A DNA stretch of 11,096 bases from contig NYWC01000069.1 in the NCBI GenBank assembly GCA_002684935.1, positions 67,030 to 78,125 of the forward strand, written 5' to 3'. The position numbers and the translations under genes were made by a program. Within the stretch, counting starts at the first letter, position 1. Each line of letters opens with the position of its first letter. The DNA is from Gammaproteobacteria bacterium. GTDB lineage: Bacteria > Pseudomonadota > Gammaproteobacteria > Pseudomonadales > Pseudohongiellaceae. This document shows, piece after piece, positions 1 through 7,633 of this stretch. The notes beneath the pieces were generated by a model. That model saw only the letters and a program-made list of their open reading frames with translations, had not been told where the DNA came from and did not search any database.

Positions 1-21
1 GCTTAGCATTGAACTGGACGC

Positions 22-50
22 TTGACCTGAAACTAATCCCCAATTAGTTT
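22..50 (+). promoter_or_regulatory. Candidate sigma-70 promoter for lptF-lptG
   Basis: A TTGACC hexamer at 22-27 is followed after 17 bases by TAGTTT at 45-50. This gives a good -35 element and a weak -10 element about 75 bases before the lptF start. An alternative extended -10 (TGC followed by TAATAG, 52-60) lies just downstream. The assignment rests on pattern only. The spacer and -10 overlap an inverted repeat, so this may be a regulated promoter. Confidence 0.3.
30..50. repeat. Inverted repeat upstream of lptF
   Basis: AAACTAAT (30-37) and ATTAGTTT (43-50) are perfect 8-base inverted copies around the 5-base spacer CCCCA. The repeat is AT-rich and is not followed by a T tract in the lptF direction, so it does not look like a terminator for this strand. 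Its overlap with the candidate promoter suggests an operator-like site, but no regulator can be named. Confidence 0.45.
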
Positions 51-123
51 GTGCTAATAGTTTGCTCTAAACACTGACAGCAGTAACCAACAAATAAAAT
101 CCATTCCAGCGGCAGGTCCGATC

Positions 124-1233
124 TTGATTATCTTCCGTTACCTGTCAAAACAAATTCTGCAAATTGTTGCGGTGGTCACTTCCGTGCTGCTGGTGGTGGC
201 TTTAACCGGTCGTTTTATCCAATATCTGGGTGACGCTGTCGCCGGCGAAAAGGCACCAGACATCCTAATTTTGTTGATGCTTTATCGTATTCCGGAATTC
301 CTGTTGGTCATCATACCGCTCGCGCTGTTTCTGGCAATCATACTCGCTTACGGGCGCATGTATGCTGACAACGAGATGGTAATTCTTATGAGCTCGGGAT
401 TCAGCCAGAAGCGTTTGCTGGTCAATTCCCTTGGGGTTGCCTCCATGATTATGGTGCTGGTCGCCGCTATCAGCCTCTATTTGGCCCCTGAAGGGCTTCG
501 CAACGGCGAGCAACTGAAGCTAAGCCAGAATCAGTTGACCGAGGTGGACTTGATCGTTGCCGGCCAGTTCCAGGCTTTTGGAGACGGGGCGCGGGTCACC
601 TATACCGAACGTGTAGGCGCGGGAGGTCAGGGTGAAAGAGAGCTGCAGAATGTATTTGTGGCTCTGACACCATCGGGCCAAACTTCGGGTGAGCCGCCTC
701 GAATTATCATCGCCGATAGTGCCAGGCCTGAGACTGACGCGAAGACAGGTGCCCGGTTTATGCGTCTTGATAGTGTGCTGCAATACGATGGGACACCTGG
801 TGCGGCTGATTTCAGTATCGGTCAGTTTGATGCCCAGGCCATTTTGCTACCGGCGCCAGAAGAATTTGAAGAGGTTTTGGAAGAATCGACGCTGAGCACA
901 TTAGCCTTGATTGGTTCTCCTGACATTGCTCACCAGGCAGAACTACAGTGGCGTATTTCTGTCTTGTTGCTGATCCCAGTGATTACTCTGATTGCAGTGC
1001 CCATGAGCAGGGTAAAACCCAGACAGGGTCGATACAACAAACTGTTCCCGGCTGCACTGATTTATGTGGCGTATTTTATCTCCCTGGAATTCTGCCGTGA
1101 TCGCATTGCCGAGGGTGAGCTTGATCCCACTGTAGGGCTGTGGTGGGTTCACCTGGTGTTTATCGCAATTGGAGTGACTTTGTTCCGGACCGGGCCAGAA
1201 GGGCTCAAGCTGAGGTTGGGAGCAGGCACATGA
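124..1233 (+). CDS. lptF: LPS export ABC transporter permease LptF
   Basis: LptF is one of two inner-membrane permease subunits of the LptB2FG transporter. That complex extracts lipopolysaccharide from the inner membrane and passes it to the LptC-LptA bridge. The 369-residue protein has the family layout: membrane segments near residues 10-30, 53-76 and 100-120, a soluble periplasmic stretch of about 150 residues, then three more segments near 275-292, 305-322 and 337-355. The opening residues MIIFRYLS and the ADNEMVILMSSG stretch after the second segment are typical of LptF. The start is a TTG. It is supported because the next in-frame Met is residue 52, inside the second membrane segment. 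The stop overlaps the lptG start in an ATGA, so the two genes are almost certainly cotranscribed and translationally coupled. Confidence 0.95.
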   Translation: MIIFRYLSKQILQIVAVVTSVLLVVALTGRFIQYLGDAVAGEKAPDILILLMLYRIPEFLLVIIPLALFLAIILAYGRMYADNEMVILMSSGFSQKRLLVNSLGVASMIMVLVAAISLYLAPEGLRNGEQLKLSQNQLTEVDLIVAGQFQAFGDGARVTYTERVGAGGQGERELQNVFVALTPSGQTSGEPPRIIIADSARPETDAKTGARFMRLDSVLQYDGTPGAADFSIGQFDAQAILLPAPEEFEEVLEESTLSTLALIGSPDIAHQAELQWRISVLLLIPVITLIAVPMSRVKPRQGRYNKLFPAALIYVAYFISLEFCRDRIAEGELDPTVGLWWVHLVFIAIGVTLFRTGPEGLKLRLGAGT

Positions 1234-2306
1234 AGCTATTGGGCAATCATGTGCAGGTTGCTGTGCTGCTGTCCACAGCAGTGGTGCTGGGCGTTACCGT
1301 GTCTCTGGATCTTATTTTTTCCTTGATCGATGAGCTGGGTGAGTCCGGTGTGGATTACAGCGTAGGCAACGCGCTGCTGTATGTCATTATGACAACGCCC
1401 ACCAGTATTTATGAGCTCTTGCCCTATGCGGCTCTGGGCGGTGCCTTGATTGGCCTCGGCGTGCTGGCCTCCAATAATGAATTGGTGGTGATGCAGTCTG
1501 CGGGAATACACAAGTGGCGGATTGTGGCCGCAGTGTTAAAGCCGACGCTGCTGGTGATGCTGATTGGATTAGTGCTTGGCGAGTTTGTTTCGCCGCCTCT
1601 GGAACAGGTCGCCAACTCAAATAAGGCGATTCAGCAGAGTGGTTCTACTTCAATCAATTCCGAGGCTGGCACTTGGCGCAAGGTGGGCAATGATTATATT
1701 CATATCAATGCAATTGCCCCTGGCGGCGAGGAGCTTATCGGGGTTAGTCGCTATACCTTAAACGATGAGCGCGAACTGATCTCTGCAAGCTTTGCTGAGG
1801 CGAGTGAGTATGTAAGAACCGGGACGGGGGGTTACTGGCGCCTGCTTAATGTCAGCCATAGCCTGATGAATGGTTCGAAGATTATCACCGGTAACTATTT
1901 GCAGGAAGACTGGGAAGCTGATTTGTCGCCTGAACTGCTTAGTGTGCTTCTGGTCGATCCTGACAAACAATCCATCTCTGGCCTGTTGCAATTTGCCCAA
2001 TATTTTGACTCAGAGGGTCTCGACAGCGGTGTCTATTTTTTGGCCTTCTGGAAGAAGTTATTGCAACCGCTGGCCACTCTGGTACTAGTCATCCTGGCGG
2101 TCTCGTTTGTATTCGGTCCCCTACGCGAGTCCACCATGGGTTATCGCATTTTTATCGCTATGAGTATCGGCCTTGCCTTCACTACAGTACAGCGCATGAT
2201 GGAGCCAGTCAGCCTGATCTATGGGTTCAGCCCTTTGATGGCGGTGCTGACACCAATCTTGCTGTGTGCCGGGGTCGGTGCGCTGCTGATGCGGCGCGTT
2301 GCCTGA
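1230..2306 (+). CDS. lptG: LPS export ABC transporter permease LptG
   Basis: LptG is the partner permease of LptF in the lipopolysaccharide exporter. From the ATG at 1230 the protein is 358 residues, the usual family length. This start was chosen over the upstream in-frame codon at 1140 because it forms a 4-base ATGA overlap with the lptF stop, follows a purine-rich GGGAGCAGG stretch, and gives the normal LptG N-terminus. Visible features are a first membrane segment near residues 10-32, the motif LIDELGESG (32-40), YELLPYAALGGALIGLG (61-77) in the second segment, and SNNELVVMQSAG (81-92). A periplasmic domain follows, then three C-terminal membrane segments. No clear intrinsic terminator follows the stop, so transcription may continue into the next gene. 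Confidence 0.95.
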   Translation: MKLLGNHVQVAVLLSTAVVLGVTVSLDLIFSLIDELGESGVDYSVGNALLYVIMTTPTSIYELLPYAALGGALIGLGVLASNNELVVMQSAGIHKWRIVAAVLKPTLLVMLIGLVLGEFVSPPLEQVANSNKAIQQSGSTSINSEAGTWRKVGNDYIHINAIAPGGEELIGVSRYTLNDERELISASFAEASEYVRTGTGGYWRLLNVSHSLMNGSKIITGNYLQEDWEADLSPELLSVLLVDPDKQSISGLLQFAQYFDSEGLDSGVYFLAFWKKLLQPLATLVLVILAVSFVFGPLRESTMGYRIFIAMSIGLAFTTVQRMMEPVSLIYGFSPLMAVLTPILLCAGVGALLMRRVA

Positions 2307-2422
2307 GCAATTGCTTCGCGCTGCTGCTTGCCGTTCATGCCCTTGCAGCACTGACAGGGTTGCAGCTCTGCCTGTACGCATATTAAGCAGTACCAGGCAC
2401 GAGTTGATGGAGGTTTGATCGG

Positions 2423-2450
2423 TTTCTGCGCCCATTTTGCGTAATATAGT
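2423..2450 (+). promoter_or_regulatory. Weak candidate promoter before the kinase fusion gene
   Basis: TATAGT at 2445-2450 is a good -10 match. TTTCTG at 2423-2428 is a poor -35, at 16 bases spacing. If used, transcription would begin near 2457, downstream of the earliest possible TTG start at 2437. That would favour a later start codon for the fusion gene. Support is pattern only. Confidence 0.2.
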
Positions 2451-2502
2451 CTGTCAGTGCCGGTTTTATTCGTTCCTACTTTTACACAGGTTTATTCGCG
2501 CC

Positions 2503-4758
2503 GTGAACGAATTCGTTGTTAGGGATTCTGTTACCAATGTTGACCAGGACAGTTCTGCACTCGTGGTGGGTGAATATGCAGGTATGATTATTAATGCCTT
2601 CCACTGCGAGCAACTCAGCCAGGCACTATCGCGGTTGCCTGATTTGCTTCAAGCCCAAGATGCTGAACTAATTGCCGGTGGTCGAAATCAGAATGTAAGG
2701 TTAATGCTGCCCTTTCAGGGTGGAAGACTTGCAGTACTGGTAAAGTCTTTTGGCAAACAAAAACGCTGGAAAGATCATGTCGATATTCGCTATCGAAAAA
2801 CCAAGGCGCAGCGATCCTTCGAGGTCGCACTGCATTTAAGAACCAATAAGGTCGGTACACCTGCCCCTGTGGCCTTTCTTGAGCGACGTTGCGGCAATCG
2901 ACTGGAAGAGAGTTACTTCATCAGTTTGTTTGAAGAACAGGTAACCAGCTTTCACGACCAGATTATCAGTATCCTGAATGGTGAACCTACATGCGGTGAG
3001 TTAGCGCCGATGCTCGCGCGCGTCGCTGAATTATGTCGTGCCATGCATGATTCGGGATACATTCATCACGACCTGGGCAATCAAAATATTCTCTTGCCTC
3101 ATGGTCAGCAAAGCGATTCGGGCCGCGCGCAAATTATCGACCTTAATCGTGGGCGAATCTTTCCTAAGCTCAGTATGCGTCAGCGCGGGAAGGATCTATC
3201 ACGCCTGAATTTGCCTTCAGAAATAATGCAAATGTTCCTCGATATTTACTGGGGCACGCCTGCGCCAGAATTATTACGCACCTGGCATCGACGCTATGTC
3301 AGCTTATTTCGGTTATGGGCCAACACTCGGAGGCTTCGGCACCCCATTCGGGAAGCGCGACTCGTTGGGGAACAGAAACTACATCCGGAGGTGAGAGCCT
3401 TCCCAGCACCGCGTGATATCTGGATATGGGACGACAGGTCCGACCAGGCCTTTTCCGCGCTGGAGCGTAAAGAGCGGGTGCGACTCTATCCACTTGGACG
3501 CAGTTGGCATCTGCTCAAAGCTACCGTTGCCGCTGGCTGGTCATTACGCAAGCACTATCGATCAAGCAAGGGACGTGCCTTCACAGCACCGGTAAAACTC
3601 AAGGACAGGCTTGGCATCGCCTTGGAACCAGATAGAGCTTCCCAGGGAATTGAACTAGAACTTTTGAACAAGCTAGGTGCTGCGCCTGTCCTGCTGCGAT
3701 TCTGTCACCACGAAGGGCAGTCGCGCTGGCACGAGCAGGCCGATCTGGTGAGGCAGCTGTCTGCTACCGGGCACGAGGTTAAGATTGCGCTGGTGCAGGA
3801 CCGGCGGGCACTGCAGGAGCCAGATGCCTGGCGAAATTTTGTGCACGAAGTGCTTGAACTTACCCATGAATGTATCGCCGCGGTGGAATTCGGTCACGCG
3901 ATCAATCGCGTGAAATGGGGAATATGGGATTTCGAGGAATTGAAGAACCTGTATGCGCCTTTGGCCGAATTGCGTCAGCGCTATCCCGCTGTGGACATCA
4001 CCGGCCCTGCCACCATCGATTTCGAGTATCCCTTCATGCTGGCTGCGATGAAGCAGTGGCCCCAACAGGTGCCACTGACTGCGCTATCCCATCATTTATA
4101 CGTTGATCGACGCGGCGCACCAGAGAATCCCCAGGGCGGATTTAATGCCATCGACAAGTTTGCCCTGGCGTCGGCTATTGCCGGCTATCTGCAGGTGCCG
4201 GATGGCAAGGTCGTCGTTTCTGAAGTGAACTGGCCTATTTCTGGTACCTTTATTTACTCACCGGTTACGTCCCCATTCGAGTATCCACTGGCCAAGCCGG
4301 GAGAGGTGGCAGACAACGGGGTAAATGAAGTTGACTACAGCGACTATATGCTTCGATATATTGTACTTGCCCTATGCTCGGGACTGGTAGATACAGTGTT
4401 CTGGTGGCGGTTGGTCGCGAGGGGCTATGGCCTTGTGGATAAGAATGATGATGGTGAATTGCGCGAGCGCCCAGCTTTTTTTGCGCTTCAACATTTTCTG
4501 CTAACCCTGGGCGAGTCAATTTTTTTGCGGGCGCGTTTACCCGAGCAAAAGGACCAGCGACATGGCCTCTATGAGTTTGAGTTCAAACGCCCTGGAGGCG
4601 AGCATCTCTTGCTGTGCTGGAGCCATGGCCCGGCCGTCGCAGCGCGGGCACTCGAGTTTGCAAGGGTAGAAGATGCGCAGGGCAATGCTTTGGAGGCTGC
4701 TCCGAAAAATATTAGCGGATCCCCGTTATATTTTCGCGACGTTACCGGTCTGAGATGA
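2503..4758 (+). CDS. LPS kinase-like (Kdo/WaaP/InaA type) and GH-A hydrolase-like fusion protein
   Basis: This is a two-domain protein of about 751 residues from the GTG at 2503. The start is uncertain. The frame is open from a TTG at 2437, but residues coded there are Cys-rich and unlike the rest; an ATG at 2584 is also possible. Residues below count from 2503. The N-terminal part (about 58-255) has atypical kinase landmarks: GGRNQN (59-64) as a nucleotide loop, a VK pair with Lys81, the catalytic loop IHHDLGNQNIL with Asp190 and Asn195, and IDLNRGRIF with metal-binding Asp213. This pattern fits the Kdo/WaaP/InaA group that phosphorylates LPS core sugars. A basic linker (about 260-380) follows. 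The C-terminal part (about 393-670) resembles a clan GH-A TIM barrel, with VEFGHAINRVKWG (461-473), SHHLY (529-533), VVVSEVNWP (570-578, Glu574 as likely nucleophile) and RPAFFALQHFL near the end. No signal peptide or membrane segment is seen, so a cytoplasmic location is likely. A role in LPS or glycan modification is inferred from the kinase type and the neighbouring lptFG. The substrate is unknown. Confidence 0.8.
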   Translation: MNEFVVRDSVTNVDQDSSALVVGEYAGMIINAFHCEQLSQALSRLPDLLQAQDAELIAGGRNQNVRLMLPFQGGRLAVLVKSFGKQKRWKDHVDIRYRKTKAQRSFEVALHLRTNKVGTPAPVAFLERRCGNRLEESYFISLFEEQVTSFHDQIISILNGEPTCGELAPMLARVAELCRAMHDSGYIHHDLGNQNILLPHGQQSDSGRAQIIDLNRGRIFPKLSMRQRGKDLSRLNLPSEIMQMFLDIYWGTPAPELLRTWHRRYVSLFRLWANTRRLRHPIREARLVGEQKLHPEVRAFPAPRDIWIWDDRSDQAFSALERKERVRLYPLGRSWHLLKATVAAGWSLRKHYRSSKGRAFTAPVKLKDRLGIALEPDRASQGIELELLNKLGAAPVLLRFCHHEGQSRWHEQADLVRQLSATGHEVKIALVQDRRALQEPDAWRNFVHEVLELTHECIAAVEFGHAINRVKWGIWDFEELKNLYAPLAELRQRYPAVDITGPATIDFEYPFMLAAMKQWPQQVPLTALSHHLYVDRRGAPENPQGGFNAIDKFALASAIAGYLQVPDGKVVVSEVNWPISGTFIYSPVTSPFEYPLAKPGEVADNGVNEVDYSDYMLRYIVLALCSGLVDTVFWWRLVARGYGLVDKNDDGELRERPAFFALQHFLLTLGESIFLRARLPEQKDQRHGLYEFEFKRPGGEHLLLCWSHGPAVAARALEFARVEDAQGNALEAAPKNISGSPLYFRDVTGLR

Positions 4759-4898
4759 AATTATACTCAGCAAATGGATTACCACGCTTGGGGCGCTGTC
4801 CTACTTGGTGGAATTACTAGGCTTTCTCGTCAACGTTACCAACTTTACTGCCGTTATACGATACCACTATTTAAGAAAACCCTGTCTATCGGAATTCA

Positions 4899-6599
4899 AT
4901 GTCTACTAACAAGCCAATTTATATCTCCTACGCCGGCCCTTCTTTGTTGGAAACACCATTGCTGAACAAGGGCTCTGCTTTCTCGTCGGAAGAGCGGCGC
5001 AACTTCAATTTGATTGGCTTGCTGCCGCCGGTTTACGAGAGTATTGATGAGCAGGTGGAGCGCTCTTATCACCAGTACAGCAGTTTTGATGAGCTTATCA
5101 ACAAACACATCTACCTGCGTGCCGTGCAGGACAATAACGAAACGCTATTCTATCGCCTGCTATCTGAACACCTGGTGGAAATGATGCCGATTATTTACAC
5201 CCCAACGGTCGGCTATGCCTGTGAGGAATTCTCGGATATCTATCGCAGCGCCCGCGGTATCTTCGTCTCCTATGGCGAGCGTGAATACATGGATGAAATT
5301 CTTCGCAGCGTAACCAAGGATAAGGTCAAGATTGTGGTAGTCACCGACGGTGAGCGGGTGTTGGGGCTTGGCGATCAGGGCATTGGTGGTATGGGTATCG
5401 CTATTGGCAAGCTCTCGCTGTACACCGCCTGCGGCGGTATTTCTCCGGCCTACACCTTGCCGGTCGCGCTGGACGTTGGCACTAACAATCAACAGGCGCT
5501 GGAAGATCCCATGTACATGGGGGTGCGTCACCCTCGCATTGGCAAGGACGAATATAATGCATTCATCGACCAGTTCATCGACGCAGTGCAGGCACGCTGG
5601 CCCGGCGTTATGATTCAATTTGAAGACTTTGCCCAGCCCAATGCCATGCCCTTGCTGCAGCGCCATCGTGAGCGGGTGTGCTGTTTTAATGATGATATTC
5701 AGGGCACCGCCGCTATTACCCTGGGTTCGCTGCTTGCAGCCTGCAAAAAGAAGGGTGAGCGGTTGCGTGACCAACGTCTGGTTTTTGTCGGTGCCGGCTC
5801 CGCTGGCAGTGGTATCGCAGAACTGATTATCGCTGCAATGGTTACCCAGGGCCTGGACGAAGCAACTGCACGCAGCCAAATTTATATGGTCGATAAGAAC
5901 GGCCTGCTGGTAGAAGATGCACCGGGCCTGACGGATTTTCAGGAGCGGCTGATACAGTCTAAGACGGCGATTGCAGACTGGGAGTTGAGAGGCGACAACC
6001 CCTATCCGGGTCTGCTAGATGTGGTTGTAAACGCCAGAGCTACAGCATTGATTGGTGCCTCGGGCATTCCCGGCCTATTCACTGAAACCGTTATTAAAGG
6101 CATGCATGCACAGTGCGCTATGCCAATTATATTCCCGCTAAGTAATCCCTCACGCTTGGCGGAAGCACATCCTGCCCAGGTAATGATGTGGACCCAGGGA
6201 AAGGCAATAGTTGCTACCGGAAGCCCGTTTGGTTCGGTCGAGTACGATGGTCGTCAGTTCGAGATTTCGCAGTGCAATAACAGCTATATCTTTCCCGGCA
6301 TCGGCCTTGGCGTAATCTCCGCCATGGCATCGCGTATCACCGATGAGATGCTGATGGTGGCGAGCATGACGCTCGCGGAATTGGTGCCTGAATCATCGGA
6401 TCCAACTGTGGGGATTCTGCCTCCGCTTACTTCCCTCACCGATATCAGTAAGAAGATCGCCTTTGCTGTCGGCAGGGTTGCCCAGGCGGAAGGTTGGGCC
6501 CTGCAAACCAGCGAGGAGGAGTTATTGGGCCACATTGAGCGGAATTTCTGGGTGCCGGAGTACCGCGAATACCGACGGGTCGCGATGCGCGCTCGCTAG
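4899..6599 (+). CDS. maeA: NAD-dependent malic enzyme (oxaloacetate-decarboxylating)
   Basis: The enzyme converts L-malate and NAD to pyruvate, CO2 and NADH in the cytoplasm, linking the TCA cycle to pyruvate. At 566 residues it matches E. coli MaeA (565) and aligns with it from YISYAGPSLLETPLLNKGSAF (residues 8-28) to the C-terminus (FWVPEYREYRR). Visible motifs are YTPTVG with catalytic Tyr100, GLGDQGIGGMGI (156-167), Lys171 in GKLSLYTACGG, metal ligands Glu242 and Asp243 (FEDF) and Asp266 (FNDDIQGT), the Rossmann motif GAGSAG (298-303) and PLSNPS further on. NAD preference is inferred from closeness to MaeA, not shown. The ATG at 4899 gives the expected N-terminus; only a short GGA at 4891-4893 serves as ribosome site. 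The 140 bases upstream hold no gene; TATACT at 4762-4767 is a possible -10 without a good -35. Confidence 0.95.
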   Translation: MSTNKPIYISYAGPSLLETPLLNKGSAFSSEERRNFNLIGLLPPVYESIDEQVERSYHQYSSFDELINKHIYLRAVQDNNETLFYRLLSEHLVEMMPIIYTPTVGYACEEFSDIYRSARGIFVSYGEREYMDEILRSVTKDKVKIVVVTDGERVLGLGDQGIGGMGIAIGKLSLYTACGGISPAYTLPVALDVGTNNQQALEDPMYMGVRHPRIGKDEYNAFIDQFIDAVQARWPGVMIQFEDFAQPNAMPLLQRHRERVCCFNDDIQGTAAITLGSLLAACKKKGERLRDQRLVFVGAGSAGSGIAELIIAAMVTQGLDEATARSQIYMVDKNGLLVEDAPGLTDFQERLIQSKTAIADWELRGDNPYPGLLDVVVNARATALIGASGIPGLFTETVIKGMHAQCAMPIIFPLSNPSRLAEAHPAQVMMWTQGKAIVATGSPFGSVEYDGRQFEISQCNNSYIFPGIGLGVISAMASRITDEMLMVASMTLAELVPESSDPTVGILPPLTSLTDISKKIAFAVGRVAQAEGWALQTSEEELLGHIERNFWVPEYREYRRVAMRAR

Positions 6600-6633
6600 C
6601 CGGGTGTGACAGCAGACTGGCAATGGTTCGGGC

Positions 6634-6831
6634 ATGGCCGCGCTTTTCCCTAGGCTACGTCGATCATCGTCTGGCATGGGCGCCGGCAGGGGAAATTGGC
6701 AGCTGGGCGTTACAGCATTCCGCAGCGAGGATCCGCCCCTGCGATATTTGCAGGAGTTGGTGGCGCGAAAAGCAGACGCACCTGCCGCGTTGCAGAGACT
6801 AATCGATCAGCTCAGCACGTCGGCCAATTAG
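6634..6831 (+). CDS. Doubtful small hypothetical protein
   Basis: This is an open frame of 65 codons from an ATG, 34 bases after the maeA stop. I do not recognise the product. The second half (residues about 26-65: GVTAFRSEDPPLRYLQELVA and on) is helical-looking and protein-like in composition. The first half is Arg/Ser/Gly-rich and less convincing. There is no clear ribosome site. A second frame opens with a GTG at 6606 (VTADWQWFGHGRAFP) and stops at 6651, within the start of this ORF. The pair could therefore be the remains of one frameshifted gene. The stop overlaps a candidate terminator hairpin. It may be non-coding. Confidence 0.3.
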   Translation: MAALFPRLRRSSSGMGAGRGNWQLGVTAFRSEDPPLRYLQELVARKADAPAALQRLIDQLSTSAN

Positions 6832-6844
6832 CCGGCTTTATTTT
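6819..6844 (+). terminator. Candidate rho-independent terminator
   Basis: GTCGGC (6819-6824) pairs with GCCGGC (6831-6836), including one G-T wobble, around the 6-base loop CAATTA. TTTATTTT (6837-6844) follows. The stem is short but GC-rich, with a T-rich tail. It lies between maeA and the convergent DUF1080 gene, where a plus-strand terminator is expected. It has no T tract on the minus strand. Confidence 0.55.
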
Positions 6845-6852
6845 CATCACCC

Positions 6853-6893
6853 AGATTTCCCGGGTTCAGGCCTCCAGGAACTAGATTTCCCGG
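6853..6893. repeat. 11-base direct repeat at the DUF1080 gene end
   Basis: AGATTTCCCGG occurs at 6853-6863 and again at 6883-6893, exactly 30 bases apart. The second copy covers the last codons and stop of the minus-strand DUF1080 gene; the first lies just beyond the stop. It may be a trace of a small local duplication, or chance. Confidence 0.4.
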
Positions 6894-7501
6894 ATCTGCA
6901 CCTTGCGAAAGCGGAGTTCTCCGCGCGCCCACTGCAGAGCAAAGGGGCCACTGGCCAGCTTGTTATCGCGCACGTCCACTGTTCGCTCGCCGTTTAATTC
7001 CACGATCAAATGATCACTATCCAATATCAGCTTGTAGATATTCCAGCGATCACCGGCCTTTGGCAATGGCTCTGATACCGGTGCAACGTGGACAATGCCG
7101 CCGGTGCCATAGGCGGCTTCCGGGCGCTGATCGAAGATGTTGGCTTCGTAGCAATCCCGGTCGGTAATCCGCTCCGAATTTTGGCAGCGCATATAGACGC
7201 CGCTGTTGGCATCATGGGTAGCCCAGAACTCCACCCGCAGTTCAAAGTTGCTATAGCTCTGCTTACTCACCAGCCAGGATGCTCCGCTGCCCTGGGTGGC
7301 GCGGATTGAGGCCATTTCGGCTTTCCAGTTAGCGTCGCCGACGATATTGAAATTCTCCATGCCCTTGGTGCCGTCGATAAGGGTGATCCATTCGCCTTCG
7401 GCGGCCTGAGTAACACCACTGGTCAAGCCAATGATAGTGCCGCTCAAGGCAGCAACGCTTAGCAGGAATATTTTGCTCACACAGCGCAACACTCTAGTCA
7501 T
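6881..7501 (-). CDS. Secreted DUF1080 (3-keto-disaccharide hydrolase domain) protein
   Basis: This 206-residue protein has a Sec signal peptide: a basic start (MTRVLRCVSK), a hydrophobic core at about 11-26, and likely cleavage near TQA-A at residues 33-34. The mature part, from GEWITLIDG (36-44), is one DUF1080/LamG-like jelly roll. Landmarks are WKAEMASIRA (59-68), NFELRVEFW (85-93), NSGVYMRC (99-106), DCYEANIFD (116-124), YGTGGIV (131-137) and RWNIYKLI (152-159), ending ELRFRKVQIREI. The family binds or cleaves sugars, and some members act on 3-keto-glycosides, but no specific substrate can be read here. Cys106 and Cys117 could form a disulfide. The frame is open further upstream to 7678. 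The ATG at 7501 was chosen because GGAG sits 7 bases before it and it begins the signal peptide; an ATG at 7507 is the alternative. The gene is divergent from the one at 7763. Confidence 0.85.
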   Translation of the reverse strand: MTRVLRCVSKIFLLSVAALSGTIIGLTSGVTQAAEGEWITLIDGTKGMENFNIVGDANWKAEMASIRATQGSGASWLVSKQSYSNFELRVEFWATHDANSGVYMRCQNSERITDRDCYEANIFDQRPEAAYGTGGIVHVAPVSEPLPKAGDRWNIYKLILDSDHLIVELNGERTVDVRDNKLASGPFALQWARGELRFRKVQIREI

Positions 7502-7508
7502 GTTCATT

Positions 7509-7512
7509 CTCC
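7509..7512 (-). promoter_or_regulatory. Ribosome binding site deciding the DUF1080 start
   Basis: On the minus strand GGAG lies 7 bases before the ATG at 7501 but only 1 base before the ATG at 7507. This spacing favours the second Met codon. Confidence 0.55.
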
Positions 7513-7633
7513 GGTTTTTCGCGATTGTTATTGGATTATTGGAAAGCAGGGCAAATATAGGGTCGCGGATAAACCCATCCCTGAGCCATGCAGGGTAGCG
7601 CCATAAGCTGAGGTAATTCAATGTCTTTACACG

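Noticed and set aside
7..9. Minus-strand ATG at 9-7 as a possible start of a divergent gene (pepA is often beside lptF)
   Set aside because: Only three codons are inside the window and no ribosome site is seen, so no gene can be supported.
2322..2372. TGCTGC/GCAGCA complementary segments after lptG as a terminator
   Set aside because: The loop is long, the stem is only 6 bp, and no T tract follows.
3673..4065. 130-codon minus-strand open frame inside the fusion gene
   Set aside because: It overlaps the TIM-barrel-like coding region, has no motif, and has a composition expected of antisense reading.
4742..4862. Promoter hexamers before maeA (TATACT at 4762-4767, TATACG at 4855-4860)
   Set aside because: Neither has an acceptable -35 hexamer at 16-18 bases spacing, so no promoter could be placed with confidence.
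5160..5879. Long 239-codon minus-strand open frame opposite maeA
   Set aside because: It lies wholly inside maeA, whose family match is unmistakable. Its translation is Cys/His-rich with no recognisable domain, so it is a shadow of the codon pattern on the other strand.
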